From contig NZ_JAUSZZ010000001.1 of assembly GCF_030818075.1 (NCBI RefSeq), positions 558,001-622,000 of the forward strand: a DNA stretch of 64,000 nt, in the 5' to 3' direction. Shown in pieces: positions 25,294-33,312 of the stretch; positions within the stretch are counted from its first letter, which is position 1, and every line of letters begins with the position of its first letter. The translations under genes and the position numbers were made by a program. The notes under the pieces were generated by a model. It saw only the letters and a list, made by a program, of their open reading frames with translations. It made no database searches and had not been told where the DNA came from. Origin of the DNA: Microbacterium proteolyticum (GTDB lineage Bacteria; Actinomycetota; Actinomycetes; Actinomycetales; Microbacteriaceae).

Positions 25294-26609
25294 CGCTCGA
25301 GGCGCTCCAACCGCATCGTGGCGGTTGCCGAGTGCGCCGCCATGCCCTCGGAGTCGGAGATCGTCTGGACGGCAGGCGCGAGCTCGAGCGTCGCTTCGCG
25401 GGCGATCCGCTGGTAGGTGAGCGGCTTGACGAAGCGCGCCACGGACAGCCCGGCACTGTGCTTCGCCCCGCCCGCGGTCGGCAGCACGTGATTGGTGCCG
25501 GCCATGCCCTTGTCGGAGTACGCCACGGTGCTCCACGAGCCGAGGAACAGCGACCCGTAGTTGCGGAGGCGATCGTGGTACCACTCGTCCTCTCGCGTGA
25601 TCACCTCGAGGTGCTCGGGCGCCAGATCGTCCATGAGCGTCGCCGCGACCTCACGGTCGGTCGCGACCGTCACCACGCCGTAATCGCGCCACGCGGGGCC
25701 TGCGATCGACTGGGTGGCGAGCACCGCCAGCTGCCGGTCGACGGCGGCGATCACCTCGCGTCCGTGCGCCTCGGACGTCGTCACGAGTGCCGCGGGGGAG
25801 TTGGGACCGTGCTCGGCTTGCCCGAGGAGGTCGGCCGCGACGATCTCAGGGTCGGCGCTGTCGTCCGAGATCACCGCCACCTCCGAGGGACCCGCGAGCA
25901 AGTCGATGGCGACGGTGCCGAACAGCTGCCGCTTCGCCTCCGCCACGTAGGCGTTGCCGGCGCCGACGAGCATGTCGACGGGCAGGTCGTCGAGCAGGCC
26001 GTACGCCATCGCGGCGAGGGCCTGCACGCCGCCGAGGACGATGACGCGGTCGACGCCGGAGAGGTGAGCGGCATAGACGACGGCGTCGTTCGCGGCGCCG
26101 TCGGGCTGCGGCGGCGAGCAGGCGACGACGGTCGGAACGCCCGCTTCCTTCGCGACGCCCACCGTCATGAAGGCGCTGGCCGTCAGCGGGAACCGGCCGG
26201 CGGGAAGGTACGCACCCACCCGCGAGATGGGGATGTACCGTGCCCCGGTGACGAGGCCGGGGACCAGCTGGACCTCGAAATCGACGAGCTTGGCGCGCTG
26301 TTCCGCGGCGAAGGCACGGGTGCGCTCGGACCCGAGCTCGATGGCGGCGCGGAGGTCCGGGTCCAGGCGGTCTCCGCTCGACGCGATCTCCGCAGCTGTC
26401 AGCTCGATGTCGCGCCCGTCGTGTCCGTCGAGGTCGCGTGCGTAGTCGAGCACGGCATCCATGCCGCGTCGCTGGATGTCGAGCAGCATCCGGGACACGG
26501 TCTCCGCCACCGCAGGATCGCGTTGCGCGGCGGGAGCGTCGATGAGCGGCTGCTTGAGGTGGACGAAGGATCCGGCGAGGCGGTCGAGCACGGGTGAGCT
26601 GTAGCGCAT
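25290..26609 (-). CDS. HisD-family alcohol/sulfodiol-type dehydrogenase
   Basis: 439 residues, homologous to NAD-dependent, zinc-dependent histidinol dehydrogenase: PAGRFPLTASAFMTVG, GAGNAYVAEAKRQLFG, DLLAGPSEVAVISDD, LLGQAEHGPNSPAALVT, LAPEHLEV and GTNHVLPTAGGAKHSAG. The Asn-Ser in EHGPNSPA, where biosynthetic HisD usually has EHDP, and the absence of any his genes point to a catabolic paralogue, as in HpsN sulfopropanediol dehydrogenase or other diol-oxidising members. It is translationally coupled to the MFS gene and divergent from a LysR regulator. It probably oxidises an imported alcohol or amino-alcohol to a carboxylate. The substrate is not identifiable here. Confidence 0.8.
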   Translation of the reverse strand: MRYSSPVLDRLAGSFVHLKQPLIDAPAAQRDPAVAETVSRMLLDIQRRGMDAVLDYARDLDGHDGRDIELTAAEIASSGDRLDPDLRAAIELGSERTRAFAAEQRAKLVDFEVQLVPGLVTGARYIPISRVGAYLPAGRFPLTASAFMTVGVAKEAGVPTVVACSPPQPDGAANDAVVYAAHLSGVDRVIVLGGVQALAAMAYGLLDDLPVDMLVGAGNAYVAEAKRQLFGTVAIDLLAGPSEVAVISDDSADPEIVAADLLGQAEHGPNSPAALVTTSEAHGREVIAAVDRQLAVLATQSIAGPAWRDYGVVTVATDREVAATLMDDLAPEHLEVITREDEWYHDRLRNYGSLFLGSWSTVAYSDKGMAGTNHVLPTAGGAKHSAGLSVARFVKPLTYQRIAREATLELAPAVQTISDSEGMAAHSATATMRLERLER

Positions 26610-26615
26610 ACCAGC

Positions 26616-26644
26616 ACGCTAGGGGTGCGTCAGGCATCGCACAA
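26616..26644 (-). promoter_or_regulatory. Promoter of the hisD-like/MFS operon, leaderless
   Basis: Minus strand TTGTGC (26639-26644), 17-bp spacer, TAGCGT (26616-26621), then 6 nt to the ATG at 26609. The spacing predicts transcription starting at the start codon. The adjacent patch AAACGAT...ATCGGGTTT (about 26654-26676) is an imperfect dyad suitable for the divergent LysR protein. Confidence 0.6.
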
Positions 26645-26687
26645 CGGCGTATCAAACGATCAAAAACATCGGGTTTACCATTGGCAT

Positions 26688-27632
26688 GTGACCATCACGC
26701 AGCTCGTCGCCTTCCTCGCCGCCTACCGGCTCGGTTCTTTCACCGCCGCAGCCGCAGAGCTCGCGACGACGCAGGCGTCGATATCCGAGCTCGTCGCACG
26801 GTTGGAGCGGGAGGTCGGAACGCGGCTGTTCGTGCGCGGCCGGAGGGGACTCGGGCCGACCGAGGCGGCGATCGCACTCGCCCGGTACGCCGAACTCGCT
26901 GTCGAGGCGGTCGACGGCGGACTCGATGCCGTTCATTCGGTGACCGACCTCAAGACGGGCACCTGCACGTTCGGCGTGCTCCGCAACGCCGCCTACTACG
27001 ACCTCTCGGACCTCGTTCAGCGCTTCCACGCCCTCCATCCCGGTGTGAAGGTCCGACTCGTCGGACTCAATTCCGCGCTCGTCGCCGAGTCGGTGTCCTC
27101 CGGCGAGATCGAGGCGGGCCTCGTCGTGCTCCCGGTCGACGAGGCAGGGCTCGACGTCCGCCCGCTCGCACGCGATGAAGTGGTGTACGTCTCCGCTACA
27201 CGACGTACGGCGGACGGTCCGGTGACGATCGACGAGATGTGTGCGGCGAAACTCGTGCTGTACGACGCGTACGCGGGCTGGCGTGACCCGACCCGTCGTC
27301 AGCTGCGTGACCGAGCCGCGCTCGCGGGCCTGACCATCGACCCCGCGATCGAGGTCGAGCACGTGGAAACCGCACTCGCACTGGTGGCGACGGGCTCGGC
27401 CGACACCATCGTGTCTCGACGTATCGCCGAGGGTCCCGCCTTTCCTTCCGGTCTCACGGTCACCTCGTTCGACGATCCGCTGTACGACACGATCGCGCTC
27501 GTGCAACGCCGAGGGGCGCACCTGTCCACGGCGACCCGCCGCATCGTCGAGCTCGCCGTCGCGTCGCTCAGGACCGCGGCACTCACGGACCTCCAAGACA
27601 GACCACCCCGTCCCGCCCGCACCGGAACGTGA
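26688..27632 (+). CDS. LysR-family transcriptional regulator
   Basis: 314 residues from GTG 26688 (MTITQLVAFLAAYRLGSFTAAA). The winged helix at residues 1-60 has the LysR pattern ELATTQASISELVARLEREVGTRLFVR. The effector-binding domain follows (TGTCTFGVLRNAAYYDLSDLV and EAGLVVLPVDEAGLDV). It is divergent from the hisD-like gene with 78 bp between starts, the classical LysR arrangement, so it very likely controls that operon in response to its substrate. The longer frame upstream lacks any LysR-like sequence and is rejected. Confidence 0.92.
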   Translation: MTITQLVAFLAAYRLGSFTAAAAELATTQASISELVARLEREVGTRLFVRGRRGLGPTEAAIALARYAELAVEAVDGGLDAVHSVTDLKTGTCTFGVLRNAAYYDLSDLVQRFHALHPGVKVRLVGLNSALVAESVSSGEIEAGLVVLPVDEAGLDVRPLARDEVVYVSATRRTADGPVTIDEMCAAKLVLYDAYAGWRDPTRRQLRDRAALAGLTIDPAIEVEHVETALALVATGSADTIVSRRIAEGPAFPSGLTVTSFDDPLYDTIALVQRRGAHLSTATRRIVELAVASLRTAALTDLQDRPPRPARTGT

Positions 27633-27857
27633 GGAATGCCGCGATCCGAGCGAGGCACGGGAGTCTCGGCGCTCGGAATCGAGCGAGGGCGAGCAGGAGT
27701 CGATCGACGTATGCGGTTGAAGATCTCGCGAGGGGGGTCGACGGATGGACGGAGTCGCTCGGTGTCGCCCGGTGTCGGGCAGCTCCTTCTGTTCCGACGC
27801 CTCGATGCGGGCGTCTAGCGTATGGTTCGAGCGGCCGCCGCCGCTGAAGGGGAAGAT
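27633..27857. other. Gap ahead of the GntR gene, with a -10 box
   Basis: No ORF supported. TAGCGT at 27816-27821 is a plausible -10 box for the GntR gene, giving a leader of about 30 nt that contains its AAGGGGAAG ribosome site. A weak TTCCGA at 27792-27797 stands 18 bp upstream. Confidence 0.4.
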
Positions 27858-28517
27858 GTGACGACGACCGAAGACCCGTTGCTGGCGGAGCAGGTGTACC
27901 AGCGGCTACAGGAACGCGTGCTGAACGGACACATCCCCCCGGGCGCCGCGCTGAGCGTGCCCCGGCTGGCGGCCGATCTCGGCGTCAGTCGTAGTCCGGT
28001 GCGCGAGGCGGTGCAGCAGCTCATCGCGATGGGTCTGGCCGTGCACGTGCCCTATGCGGGGGCGCGGGTCCGCGCGCTCGACGAAGACCTCGTCGACGAC
28101 GTGTTCGAGCTGCGCGAGAGCCTCGACGCCCTGGCCGCCCGACGGGCGACGACCCGCGTGGGCGCCGAGGTGATCGATCAACTCGACGCCCTCATCGACG
28201 AGTCGCGCCGCGCGCAGGAGCGTGGCGCGGAGGCGGCCGAGATGGCATCCCTCGACGTGCGGTTCCACGCGCTGCTGCGCGATCACGCGGGCAGCGAGCC
28301 GCTGGCGATGGCCCTGGTGCGCTTGGAAGCGCTCGGGCATCTCATCTCGGCCGACATGTGGGGCAAGACCCAGAACAGCGACCCGGCGATCGCCGAGCAC
28401 GAGCAGATCGTCGCCGCCGTGCGCCGCGGTGACGCGCAGGCCGCCGGTGAGCTGGCGGCCGCCCACGTGCGCTCACTGGCCGTCCGACGCCGGCGATCGG
28501 CGCAAATTAACATGTAA
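27858..28517 (+). CDS. GntR-family regulator, FCD (FadR-like) type
   Basis: 219 residues from GTG 27858, with AAGGGGAAG as ribosome site; the frame extends to 27822 but that stretch is Ala-rich and follows directly on the -10 box. Winged helix: VYQRLQERVLNGHIPPGAAL then RLAADLGVSRSPVREAVQQLIAMGL. The C-terminal FCD domain has DVFELRESLDALAARRA, LDVRFHALLRDHAG and the metal-site EHEQIVAAVRRGD. These regulators bind small carboxylates. The two dyads just downstream, before the oxygenase gene, are its likely target. Confidence 0.9.
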   Translation: MTTTEDPLLAEQVYQRLQERVLNGHIPPGAALSVPRLAADLGVSRSPVREAVQQLIAMGLAVHVPYAGARVRALDEDLVDDVFELRESLDALAARRATTRVGAEVIDQLDALIDESRRAQERGAEAAEMASLDVRFHALLRDHAGSEPLAMALVRLEALGHLISADMWGKTQNSDPAIAEHEQIVAAVRRGDAQAAGELAAAHVRSLAVRRRRSAQINM

Positions 28518-28590
28518 TTCACGCGCGCGAAGCGCCAACGAGGCGTTAGCAGCGCATGATCGATCCTGCGGGCGACGGATTACATGTATT
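28505..28590 (+). promoter_or_regulatory. Two related dyads between gntR and the oxygenase gene
   Basis: AATTA-N5-TAATT (28505-28519, overlapping the gntR stop) and ATTACATGTATT (28579-28590, with palindromic core TACATGTA) share ACATGTA. They are AT-rich islands in GC-rich DNA and lie 60-145 bp upstream of the oxygenase start. GntR/FCD proteins bind short palindromes, so local control of the oxygenase by the GntR protein is plausible. Confidence 0.45.
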
Positions 28591-28649
28591 CGCGCCGGGC
28601 GCACCCTCCGTGCGTCGATTCCTCGGCCCTCGGGCGGAAAAGGATCATC

Positions 28650-29636
28650 ATGAACGACAACACCTCCCTCATCGAGCTGGAGAAAGAACGCCGCATGGGC
28701 GGCGAAGGCACGATCGACAGCACGCGCGAGCTGCGCCGCATCGACCTGAGCGACTTCGACCGTCGCCGCGACGAGATCGCCGATCAGCTGTGGGCGGCGG
28801 CCACCGACATCGGCTTCTTCCAGATCGTCAACCACGGCATCCCCGCCGAGGTCATCGATCGCGCCTTCGAGATGTCCGAGCGCTTCTTCGCGCTGCCCCG
28901 TGAGATCAAGGACCAGTACCCGCTGCGCAAGCAGGACAATGCCGGGTACGAATTCCGGTCCCAGGTGCGCCCTTCGATCGGCGTGCCCGATCAGAAGGAG
29001 TCGTACCAGGTCACCCTCCCCCACATGGACGGTCTCTGGCCGACGGAGGAGGAGCTCCCCGGGTTCCGGGATGCCGTGCTGGACTTCGAGCGCCGCTCCT
29101 GGGCACTGGCCATGAAGGTGCTGTCGTGCTTCGCGCAGAAGCTCGCCTTCGACACCGATTTCTTCGAGAGGGCGCACGACCCCGCATCGCCGAACTACCA
29201 GAGCGCGCTGCGCCTGCTGCACTACTTCGCCGTGCCGCCGGAGGCGCGCGACCACGACGCGCCGTGGCGCGCCGGGGCGCACACCGACTTCGACGTCCTG
29301 ACGCTGCTGTACCAGCGCGACGGACAGGGCGGTCTCGAGGTGCTTCCGGGCCGTGAGATGGCCACCGAATCGTGGACGCCGGTCGAACCCACCAGCGACT
29401 CGATCACGTGCAACATCGGCGACATGCTGATGCGCTGGAGCGACGACGCCCTGCCGTCGAACTTCCACCGCGTGCGCGGCCCGCGCGCCGGCGACAACCA
29501 GGACGCGCGGTACAGCATCGCGTACTTCGCGCAGGCGGACCGCGACGTCGTGATGGAAAGCCCGAGCGGGGCGTGGGAGCCGATCACCGCCCGCGACTAC
29601 CTGCTCGAGCGTATCCGCGCGAACTACGGCAAGTGA
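28650..29636 (+). CDS. 2-oxoglutarate/Fe(II) oxygenase, isopenicillin-N-synthase family
   Basis: 328 residues from ATG 28650 with an AAGGA ribosome site. N-terminal DIOX_N part: IDLSDFDRRRDEIADQLWAAATDIGFFQIVNHGIP. Metal ligands are His211 and Asp213 (GAHTDFDVLTLLYQ) and His273 (NFHRVRG); Arg287 and Ser289 (RYS) would bind the 2-oxoglutarate carboxylate. The substrate-side QRDGQGGLEVLPG loop is typical of the plant-like 2OG oxygenases. It probably hydroxylates or desaturates a small molecule. It stands behind a GntR regulator and ahead of a strong terminator, so it is a single-gene transcription unit. Confidence 0.88.
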   Translation: MNDNTSLIELEKERRMGGEGTIDSTRELRRIDLSDFDRRRDEIADQLWAAATDIGFFQIVNHGIPAEVIDRAFEMSERFFALPREIKDQYPLRKQDNAGYEFRSQVRPSIGVPDQKESYQVTLPHMDGLWPTEEELPGFRDAVLDFERRSWALAMKVLSCFAQKLAFDTDFFERAHDPASPNYQSALRLLHYFAVPPEARDHDAPWRAGAHTDFDVLTLLYQRDGQGGLEVLPGREMATESWTPVEPTSDSITCNIGDMLMRWSDDALPSNFHRVRGPRAGDNQDARYSIAYFAQADRDVVMESPSGAWEPITARDYLLERIRANYGK

Positions 29637-29638
29637 TG

Positions 29639-29677
29639 ACGGCGAAGCCCCCGCACCCGGTGCGGGGGCTTCGCCGT
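29639..29677 (+). terminator. Strong 17-bp stem terminator after the oxygenase gene
   Basis: A perfect 17-bp inverted repeat (29639-29655 with 29661-29677) around CCCGG begins 3 bases after the oxygenase stop. It is the strongest hairpin in the window; the following sequence is C-rich rather than T-rich. Confidence 0.75.
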
Positions 29678-29827
29678 GGCCCCGGCCTGCTCCTCACGCC
29701 CCGGTCGGCTTGGTGCTGACGTCGATCGCCGGCATCCACGAGGCGGTGCGAAGTTCTGCTGCACGACGCGTGGCGTGCGCTGGCACCTGATCCAAGACAC
29801 CTTGAGGCCTCTCCGCCGCGCGCGCCG

Positions 29828-29833
29828 TAGCCT
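29828..29833 (+). promoter_or_regulatory. -10 box TAGCCT of the sufS gene
   Basis: TAGCCT ends 6 nt before the GTG start of sufS, which predicts a leaderless message; GGAGGG in between could also serve as a very close ribosome site. A TTGAGG at 29802-29807 is 20 bp upstream, longer than the ideal spacing. Confidence 0.5.
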
Positions 29834-29839
29834 GGAGGG

Positions 29840-31129
29840 GTGACACTCTCCTTCGATGTCGACGCCGTGCGCGCCGACTTCCCCCTCCTCGAGACCGAGA
29901 TCGACGGCCACCCGCTCGTCTACCTCGACTCCGGCGCGACCAGCCAGAAGCCCCGTGCCGTGCTCGACGCCGAACGCGACTTCCTCGAGCGCGCGAACTC
30001 CGCCGTGCACCGCGGCGCACACACACTCGCCGCCGAAGCGACCGAGCTGTTCGAAGACGCCCGCGTGACCGTCGCCGAGTTCGTCGGCGCCGAGCCGGAG
30101 CAGCTCGTGTGGACCTCCGGCGCGACCGCCGGCCTCAACCTCATCGCGGGAGCTCTCGGCTACGCCGCCCTCGGCCGCGGCGGGGCGGATGCCCGAGCGC
30201 TGGCGCCGCGCGAAGGTGACGAGATCGTCGTGACCGAGGCCGAGCACCACGCCAACCTCATCCCGTGGCAGGAGCTCGCCGGCCGCACCGGGGCGCGCCT
30301 GCGCCACATCCCGGTGCACGACGACGGCACCCTCGACATGCGCGCCGCAGCCGACCTCATCGGCGAGCGGACCAAGATCGTCGCCTTCCCGCACGTCTCG
30401 AACGTGCTCGGCATCGTCAATCCCGTCGCCAAGCTCGTCACCCTCGCCCGCGGCGTGGGTGCGCTGACCGTGCTCGACGCCTGTCAGTCCGCTCCGCACC
30501 TCGCGCTCGACCTCCCGGCATCCGGTGTCGACCTCGCCGTGTTCTCGGGGCACAAGGTCTACGGCCCGTACGGCCTCGGCGCGCTGTGGGGTCGTGAGGA
30601 GATTCTCGCGGCGCTGCCGCCGTTCACCACCGGCGGGTCGATGATCACGACGGTCACCCTGGATGAGGCCGAGTACCTCCCGCCGCCGCAGCGCTTCGAG
30701 GCCGGGACGCAGCCGGTGTCGCAGGCCGTGGCGCTGGCGGCCGCCGTGCGCTGGCTGGGCGCGCACGACCTCGCCGCTGCGCACGCGCACGAGGCCGCAC
30801 TCGAGCGGCGCCTGCGCGAGGGGCTGCGTTCGATCGACGGCATCCGCCTGCTCGGAGACACGGATGCCGCCGAGCGCGTCGCTCTGCAGGCCTTCGCCGT
30901 CGACGGGGTGCACGCGCACGACGTGGGGCAGTTCCTCGACAGCCGCGGCGTCGCCGTGCGCGTCGGCCACCACTGCGCGCAGCCGCTGCACCGCCGGTTC
31001 GGCCTTACGGCATCGGTGCGGGCGAGCGCCGCCATCCACACGACCGAGGCCGAGGTCGACACGTTCCTCGACGCGGTGTCGGGCGTGCGCGGATTTTTCG
31101 GCGTCACGACGGCGGGAGTCGGCGCATGA
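29840..31129 (+). CDS. sufS: Cysteine desulfurase SufS
   Basis: 429 residues, class-V aminotransferase fold with PLP Lys239 in FSGHKVYGPYGLGALWG and active-site Cys379 in RVGHHCAQPLHRRFG. YLDSGATSQKPRAVLDAERDFLERANSAVHRGAHTLA is the SufS-type N-terminus. It releases sulfur from cysteine for Fe-S cluster or sulfur-carrier assembly. An Arg/Pro-containing insert of about 15 residues (GYAALGRGGADARALAPREGDE) sits before the conserved VTEAEHHANL. The gene lies outside any sufBCD cluster in this window and is followed by a relay ORF and sufU. Confidence 0.93.
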   Translation: MTLSFDVDAVRADFPLLETEIDGHPLVYLDSGATSQKPRAVLDAERDFLERANSAVHRGAHTLAAEATELFEDARVTVAEFVGAEPEQLVWTSGATAGLNLIAGALGYAALGRGGADARALAPREGDEIVVTEAEHHANLIPWQELAGRTGARLRHIPVHDDGTLDMRAAADLIGERTKIVAFPHVSNVLGIVNPVAKLVTLARGVGALTVLDACQSAPHLALDLPASGVDLAVFSGHKVYGPYGLGALWGREEILAALPPFTTGGSMITTVTLDEAEYLPPPQRFEAGTQPVSQAVALAAAVRWLGAHDLAAAHAHEAALERRLREGLRSIDGIRLLGDTDAAERVALQAFAVDGVHAHDVGQFLDSRGVAVRVGHHCAQPLHRRFGLTASVRASAAIHTTEAEVDTFLDAVSGVRGFFGVTTAGVGA

Positions 31130-31182
31130 GCGGGCTGCGGGGGAGTCTGGCCCGCCGGGGTCGGATCGAGGTCGGCGCGTGA
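31126..31182 (+). CDS. 18-codon relay ORF between sufS and sufU
   Basis: ATG at 31126 overlaps the sufS stop (ATGA) and its TGA overlaps the sufU start (GTGA). The peptide begins MSGL, the same as SufU, and 31119-31131 closely repeats 31172-31184 (GTCGGCGC-A/G-TGAGCGG). It looks like a small tandem duplication that created a false start, or a reinitiation relay that keeps SufU translation tied to SufS. Confidence 0.4.
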   Translation: MSGLRGSLARRGRIEVGA

Positions 31183-31634
31183 GCGGCCTCGAAGCGCTAT
31201 ACCAGGAGCTCATCCTCGACCACGCCAAGAACCGTCGCGGGTTCGGTCTGGCCGAGCCCGGCGCGCACAGCGCCACGGTGCACCAGCGCAACCCGATCTG
31301 CGGCGACGAGATCACGCTGCGCGTCGACGTCGACGGTGACCGCGTGGCATCCGTCACCTGGGAGGGCGCGGGCTGCTCGATCTCGCAGTCGTCGGCCTCG
31401 ATGCTCGTCGCACTGCTGCGGGAGGACGGCGGAGACGAAGGGATGCCGCGCGCCGACGTCGAGGCGCTGATCGCCGAGTTCCGCGAGGCGCTGCGCTCGC
31501 GCGGCAAGGTCCCTCTCGACGAGGAGACGTTCGCCGACGCCGCCGCGCTCTCGGGCGTCTCGAAGTACACCGCGCGCGTGAAGTGCGCGATGCTCGCCTG
31601 GGTCGCGCTGGAGGAAGGGCTGCGGCAGGCCTGA
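31179..31634 (+). CDS. sufU: Fe-S assembly sulfur-transfer protein SufU
   Basis: 151 residues from GTG 31179. Three conserved cysteines are in place: Cys41 (NPICGDEI), Cys66 (GAGCSISQSSASM) and Cys136 (VKCAMLAW), with the SufU-type insertion (about residues 80-110) between the second and third. In Gram-positives SufU is a zinc protein that accepts sulfur from SufS. YQELILDHAKNRRGFG is the family N-terminus. It is coupled to sufS through the short relay ORF. Confidence 0.93.
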   Translation: MSGLEALYQELILDHAKNRRGFGLAEPGAHSATVHQRNPICGDEITLRVDVDGDRVASVTWEGAGCSISQSSASMLVALLREDGGDEGMPRADVEALIAEFREALRSRGKVPLDEETFADAAALSGVSKYTARVKCAMLAWVALEEGLRQA

Positions 31635-31674
31635 GGTCGCGCGAGCGTGGGACAGCCTCCGCACCGGGGCCGCG

Positions 31675-31751
31675 CACAACCTCCGCGATGCGCATGAACT
31701 CCGTCGCCCACGACCGAACCCGGCTGAGGTTGCGCACATCGCCGAGGATGC
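31675..31751. repeat. 77-bp intergenic repeat, copy 1
   Basis: It begins CACAACCTC and ends CCGAGGATGC. The central 44 bp (31697-31740) are identical to copy 2. The ends of the unit (CACAACCTC and GAGGTTGCG) are roughly complementary, so a stem is possible. Confidence 0.8.
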
Positions 31752-31813
31752 GCGCGCACCCTGCGGCCCCCGTGCCGACGGCCCCGCCGCAAGATGACCG
31801 CGCGCTGGCCGCA

Positions 31814-31890
31814 CACAACCTCAGCAATACGTACAAACTCCGTCGCCCACGACCGAACCCGGCTGAGGTTGCGCACATCACCGAGGATGC
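31814..31890. repeat. 77-bp intergenic repeat, copy 2
   Basis: Same length and orientation as copy 1, 139 bp apart, identical over 31836-31879. It ends about 20 bp before the probable -10 box (TACCCT, near 31910) of the next gene, so the element may provide or modulate that promoter. Confidence 0.8.
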
Positions 31891-31941
31891 ATCCGCCCCG
31901 ACGCGCGCTACCCTGCCGTGAGACCCGAGAGGACGGATGCC

Positions 31942-32376
31942 ATGGCCACCGGATTCAGCGACGAAGAACGCGCGGCGATGAAGCAGCGGGCCGAGGAGCT
32001 CGCGGCCATGAAGGGCCTGAAGGGCCTGGCCAAGCTGCAGAAGGAGAACGAGGCCTGCCTCGAGGCGATCGAGAAGCTCGAGGGCGTCGACCGTGCGATC
32101 GCCGAGCGGGTGCACGTGATCGTGATGGAAGAGGCCGGACACCTCGATCCGAAGACGTTCTACGGCTTCCCGGCCTATGCGAAGGACGGCAAGGTGGTCG
32201 TGTTCTACCAGCCGGCCTCGAAGTTCAAGACGCGCTACGGCACGGTCAGCTTCGACGAGACGGCGCAGCTCGATGACGGCCCGATGTGGCCGGTCTCGTT
32301 CGCGGTGCTCGAGGTGACCGCCAAGGTGGAGCAGCGCATCCGCGAACTGGTGCGCCGGGCGGCTCCTCCGGCGTGA
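31942..32376 (+). CDS. DUF1801/YdhG-like protein
   Basis: 144 residues from ATG 31942, with GAGGACGG as ribosome site. The N-terminal third is a charged helix (EERAAMKQRAEELAAMKG), followed by the DUF1801 core: KTFYGFPAYAKDGKVVVFYQPASKFKTRYGTVSF with the conserved Gly-Phe/Tyr-Pro. The family has a TATA-box-like fold and includes proteins described as intracellular iron chaperones, but function is not established. Its place behind sufS/sufU is compatible with an iron or Fe-S link, but the repeats between argue for a separate unit. Confidence 0.75.
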   Translation: MATGFSDEERAAMKQRAEELAAMKGLKGLAKLQKENEACLEAIEKLEGVDRAIAERVHVIVMEEAGHLDPKTFYGFPAYAKDGKVVVFYQPASKFKTRYGTVSFDETAQLDDGPMWPVSFAVLEVTAKVEQRIRELVRRAAPPA

Positions 32377-32407
32377 TCCGCCGGAGACGCGATCGCCCCG
32401 GCGGATC
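32375..32407. terminator. Bidirectional terminator between convergent genes
   Basis: A perfect 10-bp repeat GATCCGCCGG / CCGGCGGATC (32375-32384, 32398-32407) with a 13-nt loop starts within the DUF1801 stop codon and ends 6 bp before the end of the convergent kinase gene. Confidence 0.65.
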
Positions 32408-32412
32408 CGCCC

Positions 32413-33312
32413 TCACGCGCCTGTCGCGGCCGGGCGGGCCGTCGGCAGATCAGCTCCTGCCCGAGCGACGGTGATCGCGGCCAGCTCGACCGCGCGCGTT
32501 CCGATCCGCGTGAGCGCGTCCTCGTCGAGCCCACCGCCGGTCGCATCCGGATCGCTCAGCACGTCGTCGATGAGACTCACCATGAACGTGTCGCCTGCGC
32601 CGATCGTGTCGATCACGTTCACCCGCGGCGCCGGAACGGCGACGCGACCGTGAGCGCTGGCGAGCACCGACCCCGCGGCGCCCCGAGTGACGGCGGCGAG
32701 CTTCACGGCGCCGTGGAGCAACCGATCGAGCACCGCGTCGATGCTCTCGCCGGGGAAGAGGAAGTCGGCATCCTCGTCGCTCATCTTCACCACCTGGCTG
32801 CGGCGCGCGAGCGCTTCGAACCGCGCCACGGCGGGCTCCCGCGCGCCCACGAGGGCGGGGCGGATGTTGGGGTCGAGCGTGATCGTGGTGCCGGCCGGCG
32901 CGGCACGAAGCACCTCGTCCACGGCATCCGCCCCGGGCGCCAGGAACACAGCCAGCGAACCCGTATGGATGACGCGGCTCGTCAGGTCGCTCGGGGATTC
33001 GAACCGACCCCATGTGATGTCGAAGTCGTATTCTGCGCTCCCGTCGGGGCCGATGGTGGCGACCGCGGTGGAGGTGTGATCCGCCGGAGCGCCGACAACC
33101 TGCACGCCGGAGGCGCCGAGGTGCCCGCGGATGCGATCGCCGCGGTCATCGTCACCGAGCTGCGTCAGGAGCGCGACGGAGCGGCCGAGCCTGCCCAGGC
33201 CGAGGGCGACGTTCGCGGGGCTTCCGCCGACGTGCTCGGCGTCACCGCCCAGCGGGGTGCGGGTGATGTCCATGAGCGCCTCGCCGATCACGAGGGCGTC
33301 GAATTCGAGCAC
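32413..33312 (-). CDS. PfkB-family carbohydrate kinase (fructokinase-like)
   Basis: 299 residues from GTG 33312 with AAAGGAAG as ribosome site. N-terminal VIGEALMDITRTPLGGDAEHVGGSPANVALGLGRLG matches the PfkB N-signature, and DTIGAGDTFMVSLIDDVL is the C-terminal signature with catalytic Asp. AVTRGAAGS binds ATP. It phosphorylates a sugar, probably fructose or a related ketose, in the cytoplasm. It appears to be a single-gene unit bounded by a convergent terminator at its 3' side. Confidence 0.88.
   Translation of the reverse strand: MLEFDALVIGEALMDITRTPLGGDAEHVGGSPANVALGLGRLGRSVALLTQLGDDDRGDRIRGHLGASGVQVVGAPADHTSTAVATIGPDGSAEYDFDITWGRFESPSDLTSRVIHTGSLAVFLAPGADAVDEVLRAAPAGTTITLDPNIRPALVGAREPAVARFEALARRSQVVKMSDEDADFLFPGESIDAVLDRLLHGAVKLAAVTRGAAGSVLASAHGRVAVPAPRVNVIDTIGAGDTFMVSLIDDVLSDPDATGGGLDEDALTRIGTRAVELAAITVARAGADLPTARPAATGA

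Noticed and set aside
25290..26609. Histidine biosynthesis gene hisD
   Set aside because: No his neighbours, active-site region EHGPNSPA differs from biosynthetic enzymes, and it is coupled to a transporter and LysR regulator.
26625..26687. Upstream start for the LysR gene
   Set aside because: The extra residues do not resemble LysR and would overlap the divergent promoter.
29637..29839. Small ORF after the oxygenase gene
   Set aside because: The region is a terminator stem followed by the sufS promoter; the frames are Pro/Arg-rich.
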